Assembly (NCBI GenBank): GCA_021811745.1
Contig: JAJZNH010000720.1
Span: 1 to 5,333, forward strand
DNA: 5,333 nt
Origin: Acidobacteriota bacterium
GTDB taxonomy: Bacteria; Acidobacteriota; Terriglobia; Terriglobales; Acidobacteriaceae
Reading direction: 5' to 3'
Numbering within the stretch: position 1 is the stretch's first letter; every line of letters starts with the position of its first letter. Shown piece by piece: positions 1 to 5,333 of the stretch. The notes under the pieces are model-generated. The model made no database searches and had not been told where the DNA came from. It worked only from the letters and a program-made list of their open reading frames with translations. The translations under genes and the position numbers were made by a program.

Positions 1-1
1 C

Positions 2-1432
2 CTGCTGGCCGCTATCGTCCTGGTCGACGAGCAGCGGTGGGACGGCCAGGAGCGCTCCACCCGCTACCAGAACTTCCTCAAGTCCGGCTGGTATCTTCCC
101 GATTTCGGAGCCGATACCGCCTCGGCCCAGCTCTACACCGAAACCATCGAAAGCCTCTTTGCCACCTACCAGCGCACCACCGCAGCCGTTCTGGAGGTTC
201 TCCGCGGCCGCGTGCCTCGGCCCGATAGCCTCAAGCCTGAAGCCTACGAGCGCACGCTCAAGGCTCGCGCCTTTGACGTGGCGCGCTACCTGCTCCCCCT
301 GGCGACGAATACCTCGCTCGGCCAGATCGTCAGCGCCCGCACCCTCGAAGCCCAGATTTCGCGCCTGCTCTCTCATCCAGCTGCCGAAGTGCGCGATCTG
401 GGCAACAAGCTGCGCGATGCCGCCACCGGCTCCGCCTGGAACGTCAACGCACAGGCCGCCTCCGATCTTGTGGCCAGGCTGGCGGGCCTGGAAGAGTTGG
501 CCGCCGCAAAGGTATCTGAGTTGAAAAGCACGGGGATTGGCCCGTACATTCACCGGCCGGAAGAGGGAGCGACTTTGCCCCCCGAGGGAAGCCTCACCGC
601 GGAAGCAGCCCAGCTTCTCACGCGCGAGGTTCGCACCTCTCCCACTTTGGTCAAATACACACAGCCCAACGAGTACGAGATGCGTACGCGAGTGGAACTG
701 GCTCAGGCAGCCAGCGAACTGCTCGGCAATCTGCCCATCGCCGATGCCCCTCTGGTCGATCTGGTTGAGCGGACGGAATCGCTTGAAGTCGAGCTGGCCG
801 CCACGCTCCTCTACTCCGCCAGCCACCACCCCTACCGCCAGATCCGCGATCTGGCTACTGGGCTCCCCGCCGCCCGCGTTGCGGAGATCATCGATCTGGG
901 AATCCGCCACCGCGGCAAACACGACGAAGCCCTCCGCGCATTTCGCGCCGGCGCGGCCCTCCGCTTCGACATTCTCATGGACATCGGCGGTTTTCGCGAT
1001 ATGCACCGCCATCGCCGCTGTGTGCAGATCATCCAGCCCTTCACGGCGCTGCACGGATACGAAACGCCAGCCTCCGGCGATCTCGGAGCAGACGTCGATA
1101 TCCTCACCGAGGCCGGCATCCTTGCCGATTACCGCGCCGCCATCGATTCCGCCCATCAGGCCAGCACCCACATCGCCGCCGGCAAGGCGCCTGAAGCCGC
1201 CCAGTCAGCTCTCTATTTGCTTCCCCTGGCGACCCGCATCCGCAGCCTCTTCAAGATGGACTTCGCTGAAGCCCAGTACATCTCGGAACTGCGCTCGGCG
1301 CCCGCCGGCCATTTCAGCTATCGCCGCGTGGCCTGGGAGATGTATCTGGCCATCGAGCGCCAGCATCCGTCTCTGGCCGCTCACATCCGCGCCACCGACT
1401 TCACCAGGCCCATCGATCTTTTGCAGCGATAG
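2..1432 (+). CDS. Tandem ThyX-like protein (divergent FAD-dependent thymidylate synthase homologue), 5' end outside window
   Basis: The open frame runs from the left edge to a TAG at 1430-1432. It gives 476 visible residues, and the true start lies upstream. ThyX enzymes make dTMP from dUMP using FAD, NADPH and methylene-tetrahydrofolate, and are usually 220-260 residues. This protein is about twice that, with two ThyX-like halves. The first half, seen from its middle, shows QERSTRY (visible residues 16-22), then ARYLLPLATNTS and SARTLEAQISR near residues 94-121. These match the ThyX 'LP..T...N.R.L..F..R' core. The second half shows HRHRR (335-339), then LYLLPLATRIRS and AQYISELRSAP (about 404-435). 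Neither half has an intact RHR-x7-S signature: in the first, RHR is replaced by DEQ, and in the second, the serine position is proline. What is seen is a clear family resemblance. Actual thymidylate synthase activity is doubtful, and the role is unknown. The internal ATG at 212 is not a credible start because homology continues upstream of it. Confidence 0.85.
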   Translation: MLAAIVLVDEQRWDGQERSTRYQNFLKSGWYLPDFGADTASAQLYTETIESLFATYQRTTAAVLEVLRGRVPRPDSLKPEAYERTLKARAFDVARYLLPLATNTSLGQIVSARTLEAQISRLLSHPAAEVRDLGNKLRDAATGSAWNVNAQAASDLVARLAGLEELAAAKVSELKSTGIGPYIHRPEEGATLPPEGSLTAEAAQLLTREVRTSPTLVKYTQPNEYEMRTRVELAQAASELLGNLPIADAPLVDLVERTESLEVELAATLLYSASHHPYRQIRDLATGLPAARVAEIIDLGIRHRGKHDEALRAFRAGAALRFDILMDIGGFRDMHRHRRCVQIIQPFTALHGYETPASGDLGADVDILTEAGILADYRAAIDSAHQASTHIAAGKAPEAAQSALYLLPLATRIRSLFKMDFAEAQYISELRSAPAGHFSYRRVAWEMYLAIERQHPSLAAHIRATDFTRPIDLLQR

Positions 1433-1442
1433 CCGCTTGTTG
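1433..1442. other. 10-base convergent intergenic gap
   Basis: The ThyX-like gene ends at 1432 and the GH30-like gene, read from the other strand, ends at 1443. The gap is too short for a hairpin terminator, and no GC-rich stem followed by a T-run is seen across the junction. Transcription from each side must end inside or beyond the opposing gene, or depend on Rho. Confidence 0.75.
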
Positions 1443-2168
1443 TCACCGGCCCGCTCGAATGGTCGTAACCGTGAGAATCTCTCCCGGGGCCACAATCAGG
1501 GACTTGTGCGGCGCGGCATCGATTGCGTTTTCCTGGTAGAGACTGGCGTGCTCCACCGTCTGGATGCGCACCCTCCCGCCATCTGCCAGCTCAATCTCCT
1601 TGGGCTCGGCAGACCGGTTCAGAAAGATCCATGTAGTCGCCCCCGAAGCCGCCCGGAAGGCCGTCGCCAGCAGATCGGGGTCGCTGCTCCGGAGATCAAG
1701 CCGCACCATCCCCTCGCGCAGATGGCGGCTGAATGCGCCGAAGACGCGCAGTTGAAATCCTGACGGGCTCGGCTCAAAGGAATGCAGGCGGTCCACCGTG
1801 AATAGCGAGCGCGTGAATCCAAAGGAAGGCTGCTCGGGATCCAATAACAGCCAGCAATAGTCCAAAGACTCGGCATTCGCCACAGTCAAAAGCTGATAGT
1901 AGAGTTCGCCCATCGCCAGGGCAGTCTGATAGGAATCCACCTGGTAGGCGGAATCATTGATGGCCAGCTCCGTCGCCAGAAATGGCTTGCCGCTGGCGGC
2001 CTCGGCCCACTGCCGCATCAGGGGCAGATAGCTCTCCGGATCCGTCATGTGCGCCTGGAAGTCGTACACGTGTGTGGCGCTGTAATCGAGCAGCGGCCAG
2101 GCATCGCTCATCTGCCGGAGCGTGTTTGCCGACCGAATTCCCACCCGAAGCGAGCCCGCATCGGGCAT
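1443..2168 (-). CDS. C-terminal fragment of the GH30-like hydrolase (241 residues), probably not an independent gene
   Basis: This is the frame downstream of the internal TGA, taken from the first ATG after it. It carries the second half of the barrel: THVYDFQAHM, then KPFLATELA with the presumed nucleophile at codon 1968-1970, then YCWLLLDPEQPSFGF. After that comes the C-terminal beta-sandwich, with typical strands such as TTWIFLNRSAEP, and IVAPGEILTVTT near the end. It has no signal peptide, and the only upstream purine-rich sequence (AGG) is too far from the ATG, at about 11 bases. The ATG is simply an internal methionine of the longer protein. Reinitiation 21 bases after the TGA is possible, but the product would be a half-barrel left in the cytoplasm. 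Confidence 0.5.
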   Translation of the reverse strand: MPDAGSLRVGIRSANTLRQMSDAWPLLDYSATHVYDFQAHMTDPESYLPLMRQWAEAASGKPFLATELAINDSAYQVDSYQTALAMGELYYQLLTVANAESLDYCWLLLDPEQPSFGFTRSLFTVDRLHSFEPSPSGFQLRVFGAFSRHLREGMVRLDLRSSDPDLLATAFRAASGATTWIFLNRSAEPKEIELADGGRVRIQTVEHASLYQENAIDAAPHKSLIVAPGEILTVTTIRAGR

Positions 2169-2189
2169 GTGCAGCTTGACCTGCCGGAA

Positions 2190-2192
2190 TCA
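2190..2192 (-). other. In-frame premature stop codon TGA
   Basis: The codon series on the minus strand reads GAC GAT GCC TGA TTC CGG CAG GTC AAG, so the protein would read LDDA-stop-FRQVK. The frame is unchanged across the stop: the ATG at 2168 lies an exact multiple of three from it. This is a substitution, not a frameshift. GGA (glycine) to TGA is the simplest single-base origin and gives a natural 'ALDDAGFRQVKLH' helix-turn-strand, as expected in a barrel. CGA (Arg) or TGC/TGG are the other one-step ancestors. Confidence 0.9.
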
Positions 2193-3287
2193 GGCATCGT
2201 CCAGCGCGCGGCGCAGCCTCACAATCATCTGCTCCCACACCGGGCCGGGCTGGATGATCTCGTTCTGAATGCCTACGACGTCGGGCGGCGCGCCCGCCTT
2301 TGCGAGCGACTCCCGGCAGTAAGCCAAAACCGCCTGCACATACTTATCGGGTTCAGCATTGCCGGTTTGCGGATCGCGCGCCCACGGCGGCAATGCCCAG
2401 AACTCGAAAAAGACCTTTCCGCCCATCGCGCGCAGGTGCTTGTTGTAGGCAAAGTCGCTGATCTCGCCGTCAGGAAAGTTATCGCCGTAGTAATGCGGCG
2501 ACGCGTCCTGCAGCCAGTCAAAGTTATTCATGCTTGCGTTGAGCTTTGCTCCGACGGGATACTCCCGCTGAATCAGCAGGTTGTATTCCCTGAGCAGCTT
2601 CCACCACTTCGCCTTGCCCGCAATGGTCAATTCATCATAGGCGGGAATGCTGGTAATCCCGCCGAATCCGACTATGGTCTGGTAACTCTTCTGCGAAGCG
2701 ATTGAAACGCGAACCCGTGCGGCCGCCGGCTGCGTCATGTTGCCGCGCACAAATCCCGCGGATGAATCCGGCGCATCCACAAAGAGCTGATGACGCATCA
2801 GGTCGATCAGGCAGAGTTCGTGAATCAGCACGCGCCCATTCACGCTGACAGTGGCCGTAAGGTGCTGCAGCGTGACCGTCACAGTGGCAGGGTCGTCCTC
2901 CAGCGTGGCGCTCGATTCCTTCCACGTTGCGCGCGGATAGCGCTCCCTGCGCGAGTTTCCCGCGCCCAGCGCAAAGGAATCGTAGTATTGCTGCACCACG
3001 GTCAGCTTCTGGCGATTGATGGCGACAGAAAGCGATCCGCGCGGGCCCGTGAAGAGCCAATGCACGGTTACATCCTGGGGCCATGCGCTGTCGAAATGAA
3101 GCGTCCTCGCAAAATTTCCCGGCAGGAACTCAGCAAAGTAGAAGCGGGGCCGCTCGATTCCACGGCCCCAGACCTGAACGCTCGGTTTCTCCAGAGAAAG
3201 CGAAAAAGGCTGCGAGGTCTCCGCGGCGGTCTGCCCGAAGACCGCGGGGCAAACCGCAAGAATCAAAAGAAGCGCCCAGCGTCTCAT
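2190..3287 (-). CDS. N-terminal fragment of the GH30-like hydrolase (365 residues)
   Basis: This is what would be translated if the TGA at 2190-2192 is real. It contains the signal peptide, the N-terminal beta domain and roughly the first half of the barrel. That includes WALPPWA (297-303), a loop common in GH30-type barrels, and the acid/base motif GIQNE (E343, codon 2259-2261). The fragment stops 23 residues after that glutamate, in the helix after the acid/base strand (sequence RLRRALDDA). Half a barrel without its nucleophile should neither fold well nor hydrolyse anything. An alternative start is the ATG at 3323, which adds 12 residues (MNRTTDCCRRKR) and begins only 4 bases after the upstream stop. 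No well-placed Shine-Dalgarno is seen there. Confidence 0.7.
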   Translation of the reverse strand: MRRWALLLILAVCPAVFGQTAAETSQPFSLSLEKPSVQVWGRGIERPRFYFAEFLPGNFARTLHFDSAWPQDVTVHWLFTGPRGSLSVAINRQKLTVVQQYYDSFALGAGNSRRERYPRATWKESSATLEDDPATVTVTLQHLTATVSVNGRVLIHELCLIDLMRHQLFVDAPDSSAGFVRGNMTQPAAARVRVSIASQKSYQTIVGFGGITSIPAYDELTIAGKAKWWKLLREYNLLIQREYPVGAKLNASMNNFDWLQDASPHYYGDNFPDGEISDFAYNKHLRAMGGKVFFEFWALPPWARDPQTGNAEPDKYVQAVLAYCRESLAKAGAPPDVVGIQNEIIQPGPVWEQMIVRLRRALDDA

Positions 3288-3294
3288 TCTCTTT

Positions 3295-3298
3295 CTCC
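3295..3298 (-). promoter_or_regulatory. Shine-Dalgarno site of the GH30-like gene
   Basis: The minus strand reads GGAGAAAGAGAATG: a GGAG core 7 bases before the ATG at 3287. This decides the start. It removes the 12-residue Cys- and Arg-rich extension that the ATG at 3323 would give, and leaves a normal signal peptide beginning MRRWALLL. Confidence 0.65.
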
Positions 3299-3327
3299 GG
3301 CAGCAGTCTGTGGTCCGGTTCATAACC

Positions 3328-5333
3328 TTACGGCCGAGCTACACGGTGATACGCCACCTTCGCTCCCGGCACGATGGTGTCTTCCCATTTCGGGCTGCGA
3401 ACGTGAATCTCGCCATTGGTATCGGTGATGCTCATGATCTTCGCCGCGGCCGATCCCGGCGCCAGTACCGCGACAAACCGCGCCGAATCACCATGACGCC
3501 GCACAATGATGTAGGGCGCCTTGATCCGCAGATTGTGGCTGGGCGCTACGCCCGTAAACACCTGGCTCGCCTTTCCGTCGCCCAGCATCCACAGGTTCAT
3601 CTCGCTGCCGTTCTCCAGCTTGAAGACGCTATGCACGTCGCCCGCGATTTCAGCGCTCTGGTTCTCCGAGAGATGCTGATAGCCGTCACGCTGCGGAAAT
3701 CCGGAATACGGCGCAAAGGTCCCATCCGCATGCTGCACGCCAAAGTTGTGATAGTTCCAGTCGAAGTCGTGCTCCTTGCCGTCGGTCGATTTCGCCGTCG
3801 TGATCTCCACGATGTAATCGGAGGTGAGAATCGATGTGCGCTGCAAATCGACGTTGTCATAAACCGGCCCCGCATCAGCCGTCACCGCGGTAAACTCCGG
3901 CTCCGCCTGCCACGCGATCAGTTTGCCGGTCGCCGGCTTCTGCACCTGTTCATCCACGCTCACGGTGTTGTGCGCAACCGTCTCCTTGTCCCAGGTCTTG
4001 TGAACCTCCAGCCCGTAAAAATGCGAGCCGGGATCGACGCTCATCGTCGTGCCTTTGGCATAGATGATCTCGTTGAGCTTGTCGTAGTGGCCATGCCCAC
4101 CACCGTGCGGCCCGAACTTCATGATCTCCGTCAGGTCCCCCACTGGCGCGCGCAACGTGGCATATCCGGCATCGGGAAAGACCGCGCTCTTGGGCTTGGG
4201 CAGCGAGGCCGGGTCAATGGACGGAACGCCAAACAGAAACGCATAGCGGTTGTTGCGCCCGGCGTGGTAATCGATGGCGGCAAACTCCGGATTCCTCAGC
4301 GCGGTATACGCCGGTTCATACAGCTCCGCCTCCGAATAGAGATCCACCGGACCCGAGTCGTTGAAGGCCGGCAGCGTTCCGTCAGGAAACATCACGCCCA
4401 GCGGAGACTCCAGCAGCGCCTCCAGGTTCGGCTCCTGCTTCCACAGATTCACTCCGGCGCGTGTGGACATCTGCGCGATCAGCTCCAGCGGGTGCAATGC
4501 ATAGAACTGGTATCCCCAGGCGCCCTCGATCCAGAAGCCGTCCTTCACAAACTCCTTCATCTGGTCACGGAATCCGTGCGGCCCGTCGATCGCCTTGTGG
4601 ATCAGCGTCTGGTCGCCCAGGGTATAGCCCACCGCGGTCTCGGCCCCCAGAATCCACGACTGAATATTGTCCGTCGGCCCCATGTTGGCGCGGGTCACGG
4701 TCATCGCCGCAGCATAGAGCAGATCGCGTTCAATGTGCGTGCGCTCCGCCGGCGTAAACACATCGGTGTCGCGCAGCAGATCGTAGGTCCAGCTCAGATC
4801 GATCAGCCAGATCGCCTCATCCAGCGTCTGCGAATAAACCCGCGCGCCAAACTGCGACTCCCGTCCGCTGTTGTCGTGCATGGGGTAGCTCAGATACTTG
4901 TCGGCATAGAGCTTCAGGACCTCCGCGCCCTTCACCGCGTCGGCGTGGTTGCCAGTCAGCCGGTAGGCCAGCGCTGAGGCCAGCGCCCCGTTCCGCAGTG
5001 CATCCGCGCGCAGCATATAGACGACGTGATCGTAGGGATAGCCCTTGAAAACCTGGCCCGTATCCGGGCACACATTCTTGTCCGGCGGAACAAACTTGAG
5101 CAGCGAACCCGTATCAGGGCACGCATAGTAGTGCAGCCACTGCCCGCCCTCGGGCGGCAGCTCCAGCGACGTCAGCCCGAATCGCTTCTCATAGGACTCC
5201 GGAAAAGCCGCCGCTTCGTCGATGATCGCCTGCCGCTGCTTGGCGGCCCAGGGCTGGGTGTGGGCAAGCTCATTCAGGCGCGCAAAGTCCGCCGTGCTCA
5301 GCAGTATGTGAGGAGGAGCCTGGGCGATGGATG
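3328..5333 (-). CDS. Heparinase II/III-family polysaccharide lyase, N-terminus outside window
   Basis: The frame is open from the right edge to TAA 3328-3330, giving 667 visible residues. The GTG at 5073 is internal: clear family sequence (FARLNELAHTQPWAAKQ and onward) continues upstream, so signal peptide and start lie beyond 5333. Enzymes of this fold cleave uronic-acid-containing polysaccharides by beta-elimination and are normally exported. The N-terminal part is an alpha/alpha toroid (about visible residues 90-380). It shows two CPDTG motifs (C71, C88) followed by GYPYD, then NIQSW (222-226, codons 4654-4668) and WGYQFYALHPL from 272 (codons from 4518 leftwards). These hold the candidate charge-neutralising Asn and catalytic Tyr. 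The beta-sandwich part shows HGGGHGHYDKLN (409-420, 4072-4107), DPGSHFYG and HNTVSVD (454-460, 3952-3972), which are hallmarks of heparinase II/III-like and related alginate lyases. The exact PL family and substrate (glycosaminoglycan-like, alginate-like or other uronate polymer) cannot be read from the sequence. It is the first gene of the pair with the GH30-like hydrolase. Confidence 0.88.
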   Translation of the reverse strand, partial: SIAQAPPHILLSTADFARLNELAHTQPWAAKQRQAIIDEAAAFPESYEKRFGLTSLELPPEGGQWLHYYACPDTGSLLKFVPPDKNVCPDTGQVFKGYPYDHVVYMLRADALRNGALASALAYRLTGNHADAVKGAEVLKLYADKYLSYPMHDNSGRESQFGARVYSQTLDEAIWLIDLSWTYDLLRDTDVFTPAERTHIERDLLYAAAMTVTRANMGPTDNIQSWILGAETAVGYTLGDQTLIHKAIDGPHGFRDQMKEFVKDGFWIEGAWGYQFYALHPLELIAQMSTRAGVNLWKQEPNLEALLESPLGVMFPDGTLPAFNDSGPVDLYSEAELYEPAYTALRNPEFAAIDYHAGRNNRYAFLFGVPSIDPASLPKPKSAVFPDAGYATLRAPVGDLTEIMKFGPHGGGHGHYDKLNEIIYAKGTTMSVDPGSHFYGLEVHKTWDKETVAHNTVSVDEQVQKPATGKLIAWQAEPEFTAVTADAGPVYDNVDLQRTSILTSDYIVEITTAKSTDGKEHDFDWNYHNFGVQHADGTFAPYSGFPQRDGYQHLSENQSAEIAGDVHSVFKLENGSEMNLWMLGDGKASQVFTGVAPSHNLRIKAPYIIVRRHGDSARFVAVLAPGSAAAKIMSITDTNGEIHVRSPKWEDTIVPGAKVAYHRVARP

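Larger units (their letters stand above)
1443..3287 (-). pseudogene. Secreted GH30-like (clan GH-A) glycoside hydrolase interrupted by one in-frame TGA
   Basis: Reading leftwards from the ATG at 3287, the frame is open to TGA 2190-2192. It then continues in the same frame, with no further stop, to TGA 1443-1445. Ignoring the internal stop, the product has 614 codons. Numbering from this ATG, it has a Sec signal peptide (about 1-18, hydrophobic core WALLLILAVCPAVFG) and an N-terminal beta-rich domain (about 25-195). A (beta/alpha)8 barrel follows, opening with YQTIVGFGGI (GFGG at 207-210), as in GH30 and related clan GH-A enzymes. The candidate acid/base is E343 in GIQNE, and the candidate nucleophile is E440 in FLATE. 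A C-terminal beta-sandwich (about 505-614) is also typical of GH30. The stop is codon 366, between the two glutamates. The start at 3287 is preferred over the ATG at 3323 because it has a good Shine-Dalgarno site and places the signal peptide at the N-terminus. The gene lies about 40 bases downstream of the lyase gene, probably in one operon. The exact GH family and substrate are not certain. Confidence 0.8.

Noticed and set aside
537..1763. A 408-codon + strand frame overlapping the ThyX-like gene and running past its end
   Set aside because: The translation is Ser, Pro, Arg and Ala-rich without motifs, as expected for a shifted frame of GC-rich coding DNA. It also runs into the 3' end of the opposite-strand hydrolase gene.
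2171..2192. TGA read as selenocysteine, using the small hairpin GCAG-GTCAAG-CTGC just downstream
   Set aside because: The stem is only 4 base pairs and its loop begins 9 bases after TGA, nearer than the roughly 16 or more bases expected of bacterial SECIS elements. Selenocysteine has no known role at this position of a GH-A barrel, and Gly is the natural residue in the turn.
2049..2705. A 218-codon + strand frame spanning the TGA region of the hydrolase
   Set aside because: It is antisense to well-supported hydrolase sequence on both sides of the stop, has no recognisable motif, and is best explained as a shadow frame.
3252..3287. Lipoprotein signal (LAVC) in the hydrolase N-terminus
   Set aside because: The residue before Cys is Val, whereas a lipobox needs Gly, Ala or Ser there. 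A standard signal peptidase I site after VFG or QTA fits better.
3310..4977. A 555-codon open frame on the + strand, opposite the lyase gene
   Set aside because: It is codon-aligned with the lyase gene on the other strand. In that register a stop would need TTA, CTA or TCA sense codons, which are rare at this GC content. Its Arg, His, Val and Leu-rich translation has no recognisable domain, while the opposite strand encodes a clear lyase.
5071..5073. GTG as the start of the lyase gene
   Set aside because: The frame stays open to 5333, and the upstream residues include the first CPDTG motif and typical family sequence, so the codon encodes an internal valine.

Overview
The window is about 60% GC and densely coding. 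It holds three loci: one gene reading rightwards and a two-gene leftward transcription unit facing it. There is no RNA gene, mobile element, CRISPR array or gap over 300 bases. The organism looks like a free-living, polysaccharide-degrading bacterium. The gene types and base composition would suit an Acidobacteriota member (Terriglobia type), but this is an inference from family resemblance; Verrucomicrobiota or Planctomycetota cannot be excluded.

Positions 2-1432 (+) hold the 3' part of a large protein made of two ThyX-like halves (FAD-dependent thymidylate synthase fold). The halves appear to divide the ThyX signature between them. The first keeps the E-x-S-x-R-Y end but has DEQ where RHR is expected. 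The second keeps RHR but lacks the signature serine. It is therefore a divergent ThyX homologue and may not be a working thymidylate synthase.

Positions 1443-3287 (-) hold a secreted, clan GH-A glycoside hydrolase that looks GH30-like. A single in-frame TGA at 2190-2192 interrupts it. The reading frame is the same and fully open on both sides, and the two presumed catalytic glutamates fall on opposite sides of the stop. One base change (GGA to TGA) would explain it, so it is either a very recent pseudogene or a sequencing error.

Positions 3328-5333 (-) hold most of a heparinase II/III-type polysaccharide lyase, whose N-terminus lies beyond the right edge. It sits about 40 bases upstream of the hydrolase on the same strand, so the two are probably co-transcribed. 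Together they would cut a uronic-acid-containing polysaccharide by elimination (lyase) and hydrolysis (glycosidase). The ThyX-like gene ends tail-to-tail with this unit, 10 bases apart, and has no evident functional link to it.
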